A stretch of DNA of 33,968 nucleotides from Micrococcales bacterium. Lineage in GTDB: Bacteria > Actinomycetota > Actinomycetes > Actinomycetales > Microbacteriaceae. Location: assembly GCA_947489235.1 (NCBI GenBank), contig CANLDE010000008.1:1-33968 (forward strand), read 5' to 3'. Positions 23,472 through 31,853 of the stretch are shown here, one piece after another. The position numbers and the translations under genes are program-made. Positions within the stretch are counted from its first letter, which is position 1; each line of letters begins with the position of its first letter. The notes below the pieces were generated by a model. That model had not been told where the DNA came from. It made no database searches and saw only the letters and a list, made by a program, of their open reading frames with translations.

Positions 23472-24428
23472 TTAAAACTTGGTTTCTTGCCCAAGTTCCT
23501 TAAGAATTCTCTTCATATCCTCAACGCTTGCGAAGTCAATCTCGATGGTTCCCTTACGAAGACCCAACTTGATTCGAACCGAGGTGTTTAAACTGTTGCC
23601 AAGTGATTCAGCTAAAGTTTTTAGAGCGGCTTGCTTAGTTCCGGCTTTGACTTTGCCTTGCTTGCCTGGTTTCTTAACTAATTCTTCAGTCGCTCTTACA
23701 GATAGCCCTAAATTTATGACCTTGTCTGCCAATTCTGTCATGCGTTCTTGGCTTTCGAGGGCAAGAATTGCCCTCGCATGGCCAGCGCTCAAAACACCTG
23801 CAGCTACTTTTGCTTGAATAGCTGGAGGAAGCCTTAGGAGTCTGATTGTGTTGGTGATCTGTGGGCGTGAGCGAGACAGTTTCTCAGCCAGCTGATCCTG
23901 GGTGCAACCGTATTCCTCTAGGAGCTGCTGATACGCGCTTGCTTCTTCGATTGCGTTCAGGTCACTTCTGTGAAGGTTCTCTAGTAACGCGTCCCTGAGC
24001 ATGTTTTCGTCGCCTGTTTCACGAATAACGGCAGGAATTTGTGCTAAGCCAGCAGCCTTAGAGGCTCTCAGACGACGTTCGCCCATGATTAGCTCATACT
24101 TGTCCACGCCACTCTGTTTACCAAGTGAACGAACTGAGATCGGTTGGAGAACGCCGAATTCACGGATACTGCCTACCAGCTCCGCAAAGTCGTCAGGATC
24201 GAAGTTAGTTCTAGGCTGCTTCGCGTTAGGGGTAATGTCATCGATGTTCAAGTATCCGAAAGATGCGCCTGGCACTGGAACCAAATCAACCGGAGCGTTG
24301 CTGGATCCCCCGAAAAATACGCTGATTGGATTGCCGTCAGCTGGTCTTTCCATGCGACCCTGTGTAGAGATGACCTCTGGAATTAATGCTCCAATTCCTC
24401 TGCCTAGTCCCCCTTTTTTCTCAGCCAT
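23472..24428 (-). CDS. parB: Chromosome-partitioning protein ParB
   Basis: The 318-residue protein starts MAEKKGGLGRGIGALIPE, with the LGRGxxAL motif that contacts ParA. The CTP-binding ParB domain includes DITPNAKQPRTNFD and the GERRLRASKAAGL box, then a helix-turn-helix (TQDQLAEKLSRSRPQITNTIRLL), and a C-terminal dimer domain. It loads at parS and spreads to form the partition complex. The start overlaps the parA end by eight bases, with GAGGAG upstream. Confidence 0.97.
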   Translation of the reverse strand: MAEKKGGLGRGIGALIPEVISTQGRMERPADGNPISVFFGGSSNAPVDLVPVPGASFGYLNIDDITPNAKQPRTNFDPDDFAELVGSIREFGVLQPISVRSLGKQSGVDKYELIMGERRLRASKAAGLAQIPAVIRETGDENMLRDALLENLHRSDLNAIEEASAYQQLLEEYGCTQDQLAEKLSRSRPQITNTIRLLRLPPAIQAKVAAGVLSAGHARAILALESQERMTELADKVINLGLSVRATEELVKKPGKQGKVKAGTKQAALKTLAESLGNSLNTSVRIKLGLRKGTIEIDFASVEDMKRILKELGQETKF

Positions 24429-25416
24429 GTGACACTCCTCTAGTTGCTATTTCAATTGCTGCTTCCATGTAAGAAATTGCTCCATTAGAGCTTCTGTCGT
24501 AATTTATGACTGTTTGACCGTAGCTAGGGGCTTCAGCAACACCAATTTGACGAGGGATCAGGGTTTGCAGAGTTTGGGTCGGGAAGTGGTTTCTAACGTC
24601 ATCCACCACCGCCTGGTTCAACTTGGTCCTGGAATCGTACATTGTGAGCAGGATTGTTGATAGTGAAAGGGTTGGGTTTAGAGCCCCTCTAATCATGTCA
24701 ATGCTGCGTTTTAGTTGGCTCAGACCTTCTAGGGCGTAGTACTCACATTGGATTGGGATAAGCACTTCTGTTGCAGCTGTGAAGGCGTTGACTGTAAGTA
24801 AGCCAAGGCTAGGCGGGCAGTCGATGAACACGTAGTCAGGTCGCACCTGAACGGTGGAAATGTATGCAGCAAGGGCGTTCTTTAGTCTGTGCTCTCGAGC
24901 CAGAAGTGAAACTAATTCAAGTTCTGCTGTGGCCAAATCGATAGTGGCAGGCACGCATCTCACACGAGGGGATTCAGGGCTGATCTGAACAACTTCCTCA
25001 AGAAGCATGTTCTGGGTGATCACTTCGTAGATGGATTTAACGCCAATTCGGTGCTCTATTCCAAGTGCTGTAGAAGCGTTTCCTTGGGGGTCTAAATCAA
25101 TAACCAACACCTCAAGGCCTTTATCGGCAAGGGCTACAGCCAGGTTTACTGCTGTGGTTGTCTTGCCGACACCACCTTTTTGGTTCGAAACGGTGATAAT
25201 TCGAGTTGATTCAGGTTTAGGCAGAACAGCGTTCCTAACAGCTGACATTCGTCTTGTGTTGTCACTGATTTCTTGGGCTAGGGGAGCGTCCTTAAAGCCT
25301 CCTGCTAGTCCAAATTCATCTGGATGTTTCACGTGAAACCTGCTTCTCAATGATGGTTGTCTCGGTTGTTTTAGACTGCCAACCTGTAGGGGATGGGCTG
25401 GTTTCGTCTCTCCCAT
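24421..25416 (-). CDS. parA: Chromosome-partitioning ATPase ParA (Soj)
   Basis: The ATPase domain has the deviant Walker A KGGVGKTTT, VLVIDLDPQGNASTALGI, and DYVFIDCPPSLGLLTVNA, about 260 residues in all. The N-terminal extension is uncertain. In this frame it reads through a parS site as RFHVKHPDEF from ATG 25416 (or TTG 25440), neither with a clear ribosome site. Another frame from TTG 25513 has a GGAG and reads the same parS as VSRETS before stopping at 25316. Several actinobacterial ParA proteins carry VSRET in their N terminus, so the true start, or a frameshift near 25320, needs checking. Confidence 0.92.
   Translation of the reverse strand: MGETKPAHPLQVGSLKQPRQPSLRSRFHVKHPDEFGLAGGFKDAPLAQEISDNTRRMSAVRNAVLPKPESTRIITVSNQKGGVGKTTTAVNLAVALADKGLEVLVIDLDPQGNASTALGIEHRIGVKSIYEVITQNMLLEEVVQISPESPRVRCVPATIDLATAELELVSLLAREHRLKNALAAYISTVQVRPDYVFIDCPPSLGLLTVNAFTAATEVLIPIQCEYYALEGLSQLKRSIDMIRGALNPTLSLSTILLTMYDSRTKLNQAVVDDVRNHFPTQTLQTLIPRQIGVAEAPSYGQTVINYDRSSNGAISYMEAAIEIATRGVSHG
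25325..25340. promoter_or_regulatory. parS site inside parA
   Basis: TGTTTCACGTGAAACC holds the perfect 14-base palindromic core GTTTCACGTGAAAC of the ParB-binding consensus. It lies within the 5' part of parA, about 3.6 kb from dnaA. Confidence 0.92.
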
Positions 25417-25534
25417 TAGGGTATCCGAGGCCGCTGACAACAGTCGATTTAGTTACTGCGGTTGCCTCAGCTATTGGGGTTGATTCGCCTCGGAATTCAT
25501 TAATTTGGGTCAAAACTTCTCCATGTCCAGATAC

Positions 25535-26188
25535 TTAGAGTAGCCTAACTCGGACCACCGTAGTTGGGTCAGACAGAAGATTTTGTCCAACTGTGACAAT
25601 TTCGAATGTATCTAGCTTTAACTTCTTCGCCAACGGCTTGGATTCGTCAATCTCATCCTGAGCCTTTGATCCCTTTAGAGCCAAAATCTGACCTCCGGCA
25701 ACTGCCAGTGGGACAAGCATTCTAAGAAGCTTCGGCAATGCTGAAACAGCCCTCGCTGTAACGACGTCATAATTCCTCAGTGGGGCCTCTTCTGCTCGGC
25801 CTCTCAAGACCTCCACATTCTTCAAACCCAGCCCAGGCACTACTACATCTGCTAGCCAATTAGCTCTTCTTTCCATTGGCTCGATTAGGACGAATTGGGT
25901 ATCCGGCTTCAGGATCGCCATTGGTATGCCGGGAAATCCTGCTCCTGAGCCAACATCTGCAACGAGTTGACCTGGCTCTACTAATTCGGCAACGGCGGCT
26001 GAATTCAAAATATGCCTGGACCAAAGCTTGGGAAGTTCTCTTGGTCCAACAAGCCCCAGTAGATCGCCGTCTCGAACCAAAAGGTCGAAAAACGCTCTGG
26101 CTTGGTCTATCTGCTGACCAAATACTGCTAGAGCTTCTGCAGGTTCTGCCTCGGGCACGAAGTGCTCTGGTTCCCTATTTTCAGTCAT
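25535..26188 (-). CDS. rsmG: 16S rRNA (guanine527-N7)-methyltransferase
   Basis: The 217-residue protein shows the SAM-binding motif VADVGSGAGFPGIPMAI and continues with VLIEPMERRANWL, VEVLRGRAEE and VTARAVSALPKLL, the RsmG pattern. It methylates G527 of 16S rRNA. The start is ATG 26188 (MTENREPEHF); an in-frame TTG at 26200 is less likely. It stands between the jag terminator and parA. Confidence 0.95.
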   Translation of the reverse strand: MTENREPEHFVPEAEPAEALAVFGQQIDQARAFFDLLVRDGDLLGLVGPRELPKLWSRHILNSAAVAELVEPGQLVADVGSGAGFPGIPMAILKPDTQFVLIEPMERRANWLADVVVPGLGLKNVEVLRGRAEEAPLRNYDVVTARAVSALPKLLRMLVPLAVAGGQILALKGSKAQDEIDESKPLAKKLKLDTFEIVTVGQNLLSDPTTVVRVRLL

Positions 26189-26209
26189 AGAACTATCCAA
26201 TCATGGCTA

Positions 26210-26238
26210 AACAAAAAGCCAGGACATATGTCCTGGCT
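26210..26238 (-). terminator. Terminator after jag
   Basis: AGCCAGGACAT and ATGTCCTGGCT form a perfect 11-bp palindrome at 26217-26238, followed on the minus strand by TTTTTG. It ends the rpmH-rnpA-yidD-yidC-jag transcript 18 bp after the jag stop. Confidence 0.85.
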
Positions 26239-26241
26239 AAA

Positions 26242-26257
26242 TGTTTCACGTGAAACT
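26242..26257. promoter_or_regulatory. parS site overlapping the jag stop codon
   Basis: TGTTTCACGTGAAACT has the perfect ParB core. It includes the last bases of the jag stop codon and lies just before the jag terminator, about 2.7 kb from dnaA. Confidence 0.92.
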
Positions 26258-26786
26258 ATTCGGCTGGTTTAGCCACAATGTGGCGTTCCTTGCCTTCTCC
26301 CTCAGACTGAGAAACAAGGCCTGCTTCAGCAATTATGTCGTGGGCGATCTTGCGCTCGTAGGAGCTCATTGGCTTCATTGCGACCGAGGTGTTGGTGTCC
26401 TTTACCTTGTCGATGACCTTGTTTACCACTTTGGTGAGGGCATCTAGGCGAACCTGTCTAGAGCCAGCAATGTCTATGATTAGACGGCTGAATGACTGGG
26501 TTTTGGTCTGCACTGCGATACGGGTTAGCTCCTGTAGTGCCTCAACGGTGTCTGGGTGTGAGACCAGTCTTAGGTTGCTTTCCTCGTCTGCGGTCACTTC
26601 TAAATAAGCTCTTCCCTGACGGACATCGATGTTGATGTCACCATCAAGGTCAAAGATGTCTAACAGTTCTTCGAGGTAATCAGCGGCTACTTCGCCCTCT
26701 TCTTCAAGGTCCTTAACTGAGGTTTTAGTGGCCCCAATCTCGGCCTCTTCTTCTGGGTTTTCTGGGGTTTCAATCTGATCTGACAT
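26256..26786 (-). CDS. jag: Jag/KhpB-like RNA-binding protein (KH-R3H)
   Basis: The 176-residue protein has an acidic N terminus (ENPEEEAEIGATK), a Jag/KH region (LLDIFDLDGDINIDVRQGRAYLEV) and a C-terminal R3H domain (SSYERKIAHDIIAEAGLVSQSEGEG). It is thought to bind RNA, and in Firmicutes it acts with KhpA in cell-size control. It lacks the long Jag N domain of Bacillus. It starts five bases after the yidC stop with AGGA upstream. Confidence 0.93.
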   Translation of the reverse strand: MSDQIETPENPEEEAEIGATKTSVKDLEEEGEVAADYLEELLDIFDLDGDINIDVRQGRAYLEVTADEESNLRLVSHPDTVEALQELTRIAVQTKTQSFSRLIIDIAGSRQVRLDALTKVVNKVIDKVKDTNTSVAMKPMSSYERKIAHDIIAEAGLVSQSEGEGKERHIVAKPAE

Positions 26787-26791
26787 GTGTC

Positions 26792-27730
26792 CTACTTCTT
26801 GCCGTTTGGCTTCTTTTTGGCTCTGGCCTTAGAAACTGGCTGAACGCGCTGGGCTGGTTGAGGTGCCTCAATCTCTTCGACTGGAGCCTCTTCGGTGATT
26901 TTGCCCTTCTTTAGCAAACGTGCTTGACGCTCATTGTGGGCAATGGATCCTGGGGTTGGCATGCGCTTGATGACCACGAACTGCTGTCCCATAGTCCAGA
27001 AGTTGGAGACCAACCAGTAAATCAATACACCTAGTGGGAAGGAGATACCTGAGATAAGGAAGATGACAGGGAACGCGTACAGCATGATTTTTTGGGTCTG
27101 TGCGAACTGAGAGTTCTGAACATCTGGGTTCTGGTTCTTAGCCATGATCTGCTTCTGAGTGATGAACTGTGAACCAGTCATCAGCACGATCATCACAGCA
27201 GCGATGATTTGAACAGAAACGCTTGTGGCGGTTATGTAGGTCTCAGACAAGCTAGCACCTAGGAATTTTGACCTGGCAAATGACTCGGACAGCTCTTGAG
27301 TTAGTAGTCCAACACCTGGTTTCTTGCTCTGAGCTTCCTGAAGGGTAGTGAAAAGAGAGAAGAAAACTGGCATCTGAGCTAGTAGTGGAAGACAAGAAGA
27401 GAAAGGGCTTGAGCCGTGCTTCTTGTAAAGTGCCATCTGCTCTTTGGCCATCTTTTCGCGAGAATCGCGGTCAGCCTTGCCCTTGTACTTCTTCTGAATC
27501 TTCTGCAAATCTGGCTGAAGCACGTACATGGCTCTTTGAGATCTAATCTGCTTCACGAAGAGGGGAATTAGTGCAGCTCTAACAACTAGAACCAAACCTA
27601 CGATCGATGCAACCCAGACAGCCCCTGAGTCTGTCTGCATTCCAAAGGTAGTAAGAACGCTGTGAAAAGTAACCAGAATTGCTTCGATTACCCATTTGAA
27701 AGGCCACAGTATGGCCGCGAAAATATCCAT
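26792..27730 (-). CDS. yidC: Membrane protein insertase YidC
   Basis: The 312-residue protein has several membrane helices with the conserved region RSQRAMYVLQPDLQKIQKKYKGK, MALYKKHGSSPFSSCLPLLAQMPVFFSLF and YWLVSNFWTMGQQFVV. The C-terminal tail is basic (SKARAKKKPNGKK). It inserts membrane proteins with or without SecYEG. The start shares one base with the yidD stop (TAATG). Confidence 0.97.
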   Translation of the reverse strand: MDIFAAILWPFKWVIEAILVTFHSVLTTFGMQTDSGAVWVASIVGLVLVVRAALIPLFVKQIRSQRAMYVLQPDLQKIQKKYKGKADRDSREKMAKEQMALYKKHGSSPFSSCLPLLAQMPVFFSLFTTLQEAQSKKPGVGLLTQELSESFARSKFLGASLSETYITATSVSVQIIAAVMIVLMTGSQFITQKQIMAKNQNPDVQNSQFAQTQKIMLYAFPVIFLISGISFPLGVLIYWLVSNFWTMGQQFVVIKRMPTPGSIAHNERQARLLKKGKITEEAPVEEIEAPQPAQRVQPVSKARAKKKPNGKK

Positions 27731-28053
27731 TATTTATCCTTTTCTAAAGCCACAGTTTTGGACTGGGCAAATACAAATCCTTGTTTGGTCAAGCTCAGCC
27801 ACTTTGGACCGGGTGTAACCTCGTCAACGCCACCCTTAGCAAATGGGTTGCAGCGCAAGATCCTCCAGAAGGTCAACACTGACCCTTTGATAAATCCTTG
27901 CTGCTGTATAGAGCCTAAACCGTAAGCGGAGCATGATGGGTAGAAACGGCAAACATCTCCGTAAAGAGGAGAGATTATTTTTCTCCAGAGCAGGATGAAA
28001 CCAATGAATGCATTTCTTGGCAAGAGCCAGATGTTCAACGCATAGGTTTTCAT
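27730..28053 (-). CDS. yidD: YidD membrane-protein insertion efficiency factor
   Basis: The 107-residue protein has LLWRKIISPLYGDVCRFYPSCSAYGLGSIQQQGFIKG and the DUF37 ending RCNPFAKGGVDEV, with the Cys residues of the family. The C-terminal part is longer than the usual 70-80 residues. It lies between rnpA and yidC. Confidence 0.95.
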   Translation of the reverse strand: MKTYALNIWLLPRNAFIGFILLWRKIISPLYGDVCRFYPSCSAYGLGSIQQQGFIKGSVLTFWRILRCNPFAKGGVDEVTPGPKWLSLTKQGFVFAQSKTVALEKDK

Positions 28054-28074
28054 TTGTTTACCTTATTAACAGAA

Positions 28075-28410
28075 TTACTTCGTCAAGTGATTTAGGCAGC
28101 TGTCGAGGTCTTCGCCTAAAGCTTGCCAGGTTAGGTCGTTAGCGGCAGGCAGTGCACGAATAACCACGTCTTGCCCTTTCACGAATTTTGGAAGTCTTTC
28201 CCTGATTGCAGATCTCAATCTGCGTTTGACCAGGTTTCTTTGAACGGCTGACCCGACTGACTTTGAGACTACAAATCCAAAGCGTGGGTCTGAACCACCA
28301 TCATTTTGTTTGAGATAAAGAACCATGCTGATTCCGACAGCTTTGCGTCCGGTTCGCATGGTGGACCGAAAATCTTCGGCTGATTTGAGCCGGTTCTCTC
28401 GAGCCAGCAA
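28075..28410 (-). CDS. rnpA: Ribonuclease P protein component
   Basis: The 111-residue protein starts at TTG 28410 (MLARENRLKSAEDFRSTMRTG), six bases after the rpmH stop. It has FGFVVSKSVGSAVQRNLVKRRLRSAIRE, a form of the RNR motif. It is the protein subunit of RNase P, which processes tRNA 5' ends. Confidence 0.96.
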   Translation of the reverse strand: MLARENRLKSAEDFRSTMRTGRKAVGISMVLYLKQNDGGSDPRFGFVVSKSVGSAVQRNLVKRRLRSAIRERLPKFVKGQDVVIRALPAANDLTWQALGEDLDSCLNHLTK

Positions 28411-28416
28411 AAGTTA

Positions 28417-28554
28417 CTACGCAGACAGTTCGGTGCGACCCTTGCGGCGACGAGCTGCAAGGATGGCGCGACCAGCTCGGGTCTTCATACGTAGACGGAA
28501 ACCGTGGGTCTTTGCGCGACGACGAGTATTTGGTTGGAAGGTACGCTTGCTCAT
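28417..28554 (-). CDS. rpmH: 50S ribosomal protein L34
   Basis: This 45-residue gene begins [19 protein letters not shown] and ends [11 protein letters not shown]. Frame and stop (TAG at 28417) were read directly. It leads the leftward transcript from the origin (rpmH-rnpA-yidD-yidC-jag); GGAG lies 12 bases upstream of the ATG. Confidence 0.98.
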   Translation of the reverse strand: MSKRTFQPNTRRRAKTHGFRLRMKTRAGRAILAARRRKGRTELSA

Positions 28555-28948
28555 TAGGTGTTACTCCAAAACATTTGGTGGGTCCACGTCGAAAGTTAAT
28601 CTGTGATTGAAGCTCAGCGAACCCAAAGCCGAGCAACCTGTTAAACTTACGCCACAAAAGGCCTGGTGGTCAAGTTTTTATCTAAATTTTTTGATTTATT
28701 TAAAGATTGTTTTCGGCTCACGAAGGGTCGATTTTCATAACATTTTGGAAAAAATGTTGGAAATGTGGCTTCTCGATTTGCAATTTCATTCGGTTAAGCA
28801 GTTGAATACTAGGAGATAGTTTTCCACAGGCCAGATATTGCTCTGACTTGTAGTTATCCACAGGTTTTCCACAGGTGTTAATATGTGTGGATAAACAGTG
28901 GAAAACTTCCTATAGACCTTGTAAACATTGACCTTTTGAAAGACACCA
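28555..28948. other. rpmH-dnaA intergenic region, origin-proximal
   Basis: This 394-bp gap holds the rpmH promoter region near 28560-28620, an AT-rich stretch around 28670-28760 and a DnaA-box cluster at 28820-28905 just upstream of dnaA. No gene is supported in it. Confidence 0.8.
28820..28905. promoter_or_regulatory. DnaA boxes upstream of dnaA
   Basis: Perfect boxes are TTATCCACA at 28854-28862 and TGTGGATAA at 28886-28894. TTTTCCACA at 28820-28828 and 28865-28873 and AGTGGAAAA at 28897-28905 are one- or two-base variants. They probably serve dnaA autoregulation and form part of the bipartite origin. Confidence 0.85.
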
Positions 28949-30349
28949 ATGGCAGAGCTGACCGAACTTACCACTGAACAGTGGCAAGACGTGGTCTCTA
29001 GGCTCAAGGATGATGATCGCATCACCAAACAGCTCCTTGGCTTTGTAAATCTGATCTCAGTTCAAGGAATTGTAGGCGAAACCCTTTATCTTCAGGTTGC
29101 CAACGAGATGACTCGAGGAATAATCGAGCAGAGAATCAAGCAGCCTCTCCTAGATACTTTGAACCTGGTTGGATTGGGTGAAACCCCGTCAAATATTGGA
29201 ATTGTGGTCAACCCTGATATGCCGGTTGCCTTCACATCAAATCAGCCTACGGACATCGAATTTGATGAGGAGCCAGCAATGGTTCCGGTCTACACATCCA
29301 CTGAAAGCTCAACCCCTGCCGATGGATCATCCAGGCTAAATCCTAGATATACCTTTGAGAGCTTTGTTCAGGGTAGCTCCAATAGATTTGCTCACGCTGC
29401 AGCCTTTGCTGTGGCTGAAGTGCCAGCCAACGCTTACAACCCCCTGTTCATTTATGGGAACTCTGGTTTGGGTAAAACTCACCTTTTGCACGCTATTGGT
29501 AACTACGTTCAGCAATACTGGCCTACTAAAAAAGTTAGGTATGTTTCCAGCGAAGTCTTCACAAACGACTTCATCAACGCTATTCAAACCAACACAAGCT
29601 TTAATTTCCAGGCCAAATATCGCCAAGTAGATGTTCTTCTGATCGATGACATCCAATTCCTACAGGGTAAGAAAGAAACTCAAGAGTCTTTCTTCGCAAC
29701 CTTCAACGCTTTGCATGAGCAGGGCAAACAGGTGGTTATCACTAGCGATGTTTCTCCGAAGCTTCTAAACAGTTTTGACGAAAGAATGCGTAGCAGGTTT
29801 GAGTGGGGTCTAATGACAGACATCCAAGCACCTGAGCTTGAAACCCGTATTGCCATCCTTCGCAAAAAGGCTGAAAACGACAAAATCAGGGTTAGCGATG
29901 AGATTCTCGACTACATGGCTGCTCGTATTTCTTCTAACATTCGTGAGCTTGAAGGCGCGCTTATTCGCGTTACAGCCTTCGCAGCTCTTAACAGGACACA
30001 GATCGACATGCCTTTAGTCCAGGCAGTTTTGAAAGATGTTGTCCCACTAGGTGAAGATGGCAACAGTATTGCTCCTATGGAAATCGTCAGAGCTGTTTCC
30101 AGTTATTTCAAACTGACCCAAGAAGAGCTTTTTGGTAAGTCAAGATCTCAGGCGATTGTTACAGGTAGACAAATTGCCATGTATCTGTGTAGGGAGAAAA
30201 CAAGTATGTCTCTTCCAAAGATTGGAGCCCTGTTTGGTGGTAGAGACCACACAACAGTGATGTATGCAATCAAAAAAGTCGGAGATCTAATGAAAGAGCG
30301 CCGATCAATTTACAACTACGTGACAGACATTATGTCTGGATTGAAGTAA
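28949..30349 (+). CDS. dnaA: Chromosomal replication initiator DnaA
   Basis: The 466-residue protein has an N-terminal DnaB/partner domain, a short variable linker (about residues 100-128), and an AAA+ domain from about RYTFESFVQGSSNRFAHAAA. Walker A GNSGLGKTH lies at 170-178, and Walker B LLIDDIQFL follows. The C-terminal DNA-binding domain carries the signature GGRDHTTVMYAIKKV. It binds the boxes in this window and opens the origin. The linker is short compared with Streptomyces DnaA. It starts at ATG 28949 with GAAAGA upstream. Confidence 0.99.
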   Translation: MAELTELTTEQWQDVVSRLKDDDRITKQLLGFVNLISVQGIVGETLYLQVANEMTRGIIEQRIKQPLLDTLNLVGLGETPSNIGIVVNPDMPVAFTSNQPTDIEFDEEPAMVPVYTSTESSTPADGSSRLNPRYTFESFVQGSSNRFAHAAAFAVAEVPANAYNPLFIYGNSGLGKTHLLHAIGNYVQQYWPTKKVRYVSSEVFTNDFINAIQTNTSFNFQAKYRQVDVLLIDDIQFLQGKKETQESFFATFNALHEQGKQVVITSDVSPKLLNSFDERMRSRFEWGLMTDIQAPELETRIAILRKKAENDKIRVSDEILDYMAARISSNIRELEGALIRVTAFAALNRTQIDMPLVQAVLKDVVPLGEDGNSIAPMEIVRAVSSYFKLTQEELFGKSRSQAIVTGRQIAMYLCREKTSMSLPKIGALFGGRDHTTVMYAIKKVGDLMKERRSIYNYVTDIMSGLK

Positions 30350-30681
30350 TAAGTTTTCAACACATCCTGTTCATAACCTGTGTATGAAGACCTGTTTTCT
30401 GTTAGTAACCCACTAGGGCTTGTTAGTTTGAGAAACCCAATTCACAGACCTAAAAGTTCTCCACACTCTTATCCCCAGATGTGTATACAAGTTTCACGCA
30501 TGTTATTCAGGTGAAATACTTGGTCTCTAGCCAGTTATCCACATTATCCACAAGCGTTAATAAGACTATTAAAGGTTTAAGAGTTAAAGAGATATAAGCC
30601 CATAACTTTAACAGTTGGGCTTTGTACAGGTCAGGCTTGAATTATGTGCCAAGATTAAGGTAATCCCACGAAAGGCGAACT
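30350..30681 (+). other. oriC: Putative origin of replication oriC (dnaA-dnaN intergenic)
   Basis: This 332-bp gap has two abutting perfect boxes TTATCCACA at 30535-30543 and 30544-30552, with near matches TTCTCCACA (30457-30465) and TTATCCCCA (30469-30477). An AT-rich tract at 30553-30595 right after the double box is a candidate unwinding element. A hairpin (AAGCCCA / TGGGCTT, 30596-30622) and the dnaN leader follow. Position, boxes and AT tract together fit oriC. Confidence 0.85.
30596..30622. other. Hairpin upstream of dnaN
   Basis: AAGCCCA and TGGGCTT (7 bp, 13-base loop), followed by TGTAC, lie at the dnaN side of oriC. It could be a weak terminator or a structural part of the dnaN leader. 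Confidence 0.35.
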
Positions 30682-31824
30682 GTGAAGTTCCAGGTCAACA
30701 GAGATGTATTAGCAGAAGCTGTTTCTTTTGCTGCTCGCATGCTGCAATCAAAACCAACATCCCAGATCCTCTCTGGTATGAGATTGGTTGCTGATGCCAA
30801 CTCACTACAGATATCTGTTTTTGATCACGATGTTTCAGCGCAAACAGATGTTGTGGCTAACGTTGATGAATCTGGAACTGCTCTAGTTTCTGGTCGTTTA
30901 CTAAATGAAATCATTAGTCGTCTTCCAAACCAGCCAATCACTTTCGCAATCGATGGAACTAAAGCTGTACTAACTTGTGGCACATCAAAATTTGAATTAG
31001 CAACACTACCAATCTCTCAATACCCAACACTGCCACCAATCCCTCCAGTAACTGGAACTATCGATGGTGAAGCTTTTATCTCTGCAGTTAGAAGAGTTTC
31101 TGTTGCATCAGCTAAAGATTCAACTCGACCATTCCAAAAAGGTATTCAACTAAAGGCAACTCAAACATCAGTTACCTTCACTGCAGCAGATCCAAACAGA
31201 ATTGCTCGCTGCCAGGTTCAGTGGCTGGGAAAGAATGTTGCTGATGAAACTTCAGCTGTGGTTCTAACAAAAACAATGCAGGATATTGAAAAAACTTTTG
31301 CCAACCTAGGAGAGATAAGCATTTCTATTTCTCCAGATGGTGGCATGGTTGCTTTCCAAGCCAAGAACAGAATTGTCACAACAGTTGTTCTAAACATCGA
31401 GAACTATCCAGATATTGATCAGTACTTCCCAACCAACCTGGAAGAATCTGTTGTCATTAACAAACAAGATTTGATTGATGCAACTAGACGCGTTGAACTT
31501 GTTGTGAATGAATCTGAAGACACAATTCGATACGCTTTCGAAGAAGGTACAGTCAACCTAGATTCAACTAGCTCAGAGAACAATGCAACAGAATCTGTTC
31601 AAGCAACATTGAATGGAAACCCAACCAGCCTAAGATTCAAGCCTTGGTTGTTCCACGACGGACTAAGTCAAATAACCAGTGAGTTTGTGAAAATTGAATT
31701 CACTAAGAACCAGAGAGATCCTTCTCGACCAGGACCAATCATCATGTCAAGCCAAACCTCCAAAGATGCAGCTTCGCCTGACACATATCGGTATCTACTA
31801 AACCCGAACATGTTAAAGCGTTAA
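30682..31824 (+). CDS. dnaN: DNA polymerase III beta sliding clamp
   Basis: The 380-residue protein starts at GTG 30682 (MKFQVNRDVLAEAVSFAARML), with GAAAGG upstream. It shows the three clamp domains, with FAIDGTKAVLTCGTSKFELATLPISQYPTLP and TDVVANVDESGTALVSGRLLNEI. It has the typical full length and ends YRYLLNPNMLKR, a slight variant of the usual MP(M/V)RL ending. Confidence 0.98.
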   Translation: MKFQVNRDVLAEAVSFAARMLQSKPTSQILSGMRLVADANSLQISVFDHDVSAQTDVVANVDESGTALVSGRLLNEIISRLPNQPITFAIDGTKAVLTCGTSKFELATLPISQYPTLPPIPPVTGTIDGEAFISAVRRVSVASAKDSTRPFQKGIQLKATQTSVTFTAADPNRIARCQVQWLGKNVADETSAVVLTKTMQDIEKTFANLGEISISISPDGGMVAFQAKNRIVTTVVLNIENYPDIDQYFPTNLEESVVINKQDLIDATRRVELVVNESEDTIRYAFEEGTVNLDSTSSENNATESVQATLNGNPTSLRFKPWLFHDGLSQITSEFVKIEFTKNQRDPSRPGPIIMSSQTSKDAASPDTYRYLLNPNMLKR

Positions 31825-31853
31825 ATAGACGCATCAAAGTGAAAGGCAACAAA

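Noticed and set aside
25316-25513. 65-residue open frame overlapping the parA start
   Set aside because: It has a ribosome site but most likely belongs to the ParA N-terminal problem rather than being a separate gene; reported as a finding, not as a CDS.
28301-28657. Long open frame of 118 codons across rnpA and rpmH on the minus strand
   Set aside because: It runs out of frame over two certain genes (rpmH and rnpA) and has no recognisable domain.
30490-30518. GTTTCACG and AGGTGAAAT near oriC as a split parS
   Set aside because: The two halves are separated by 13 bases and do not form the ParB palindrome.
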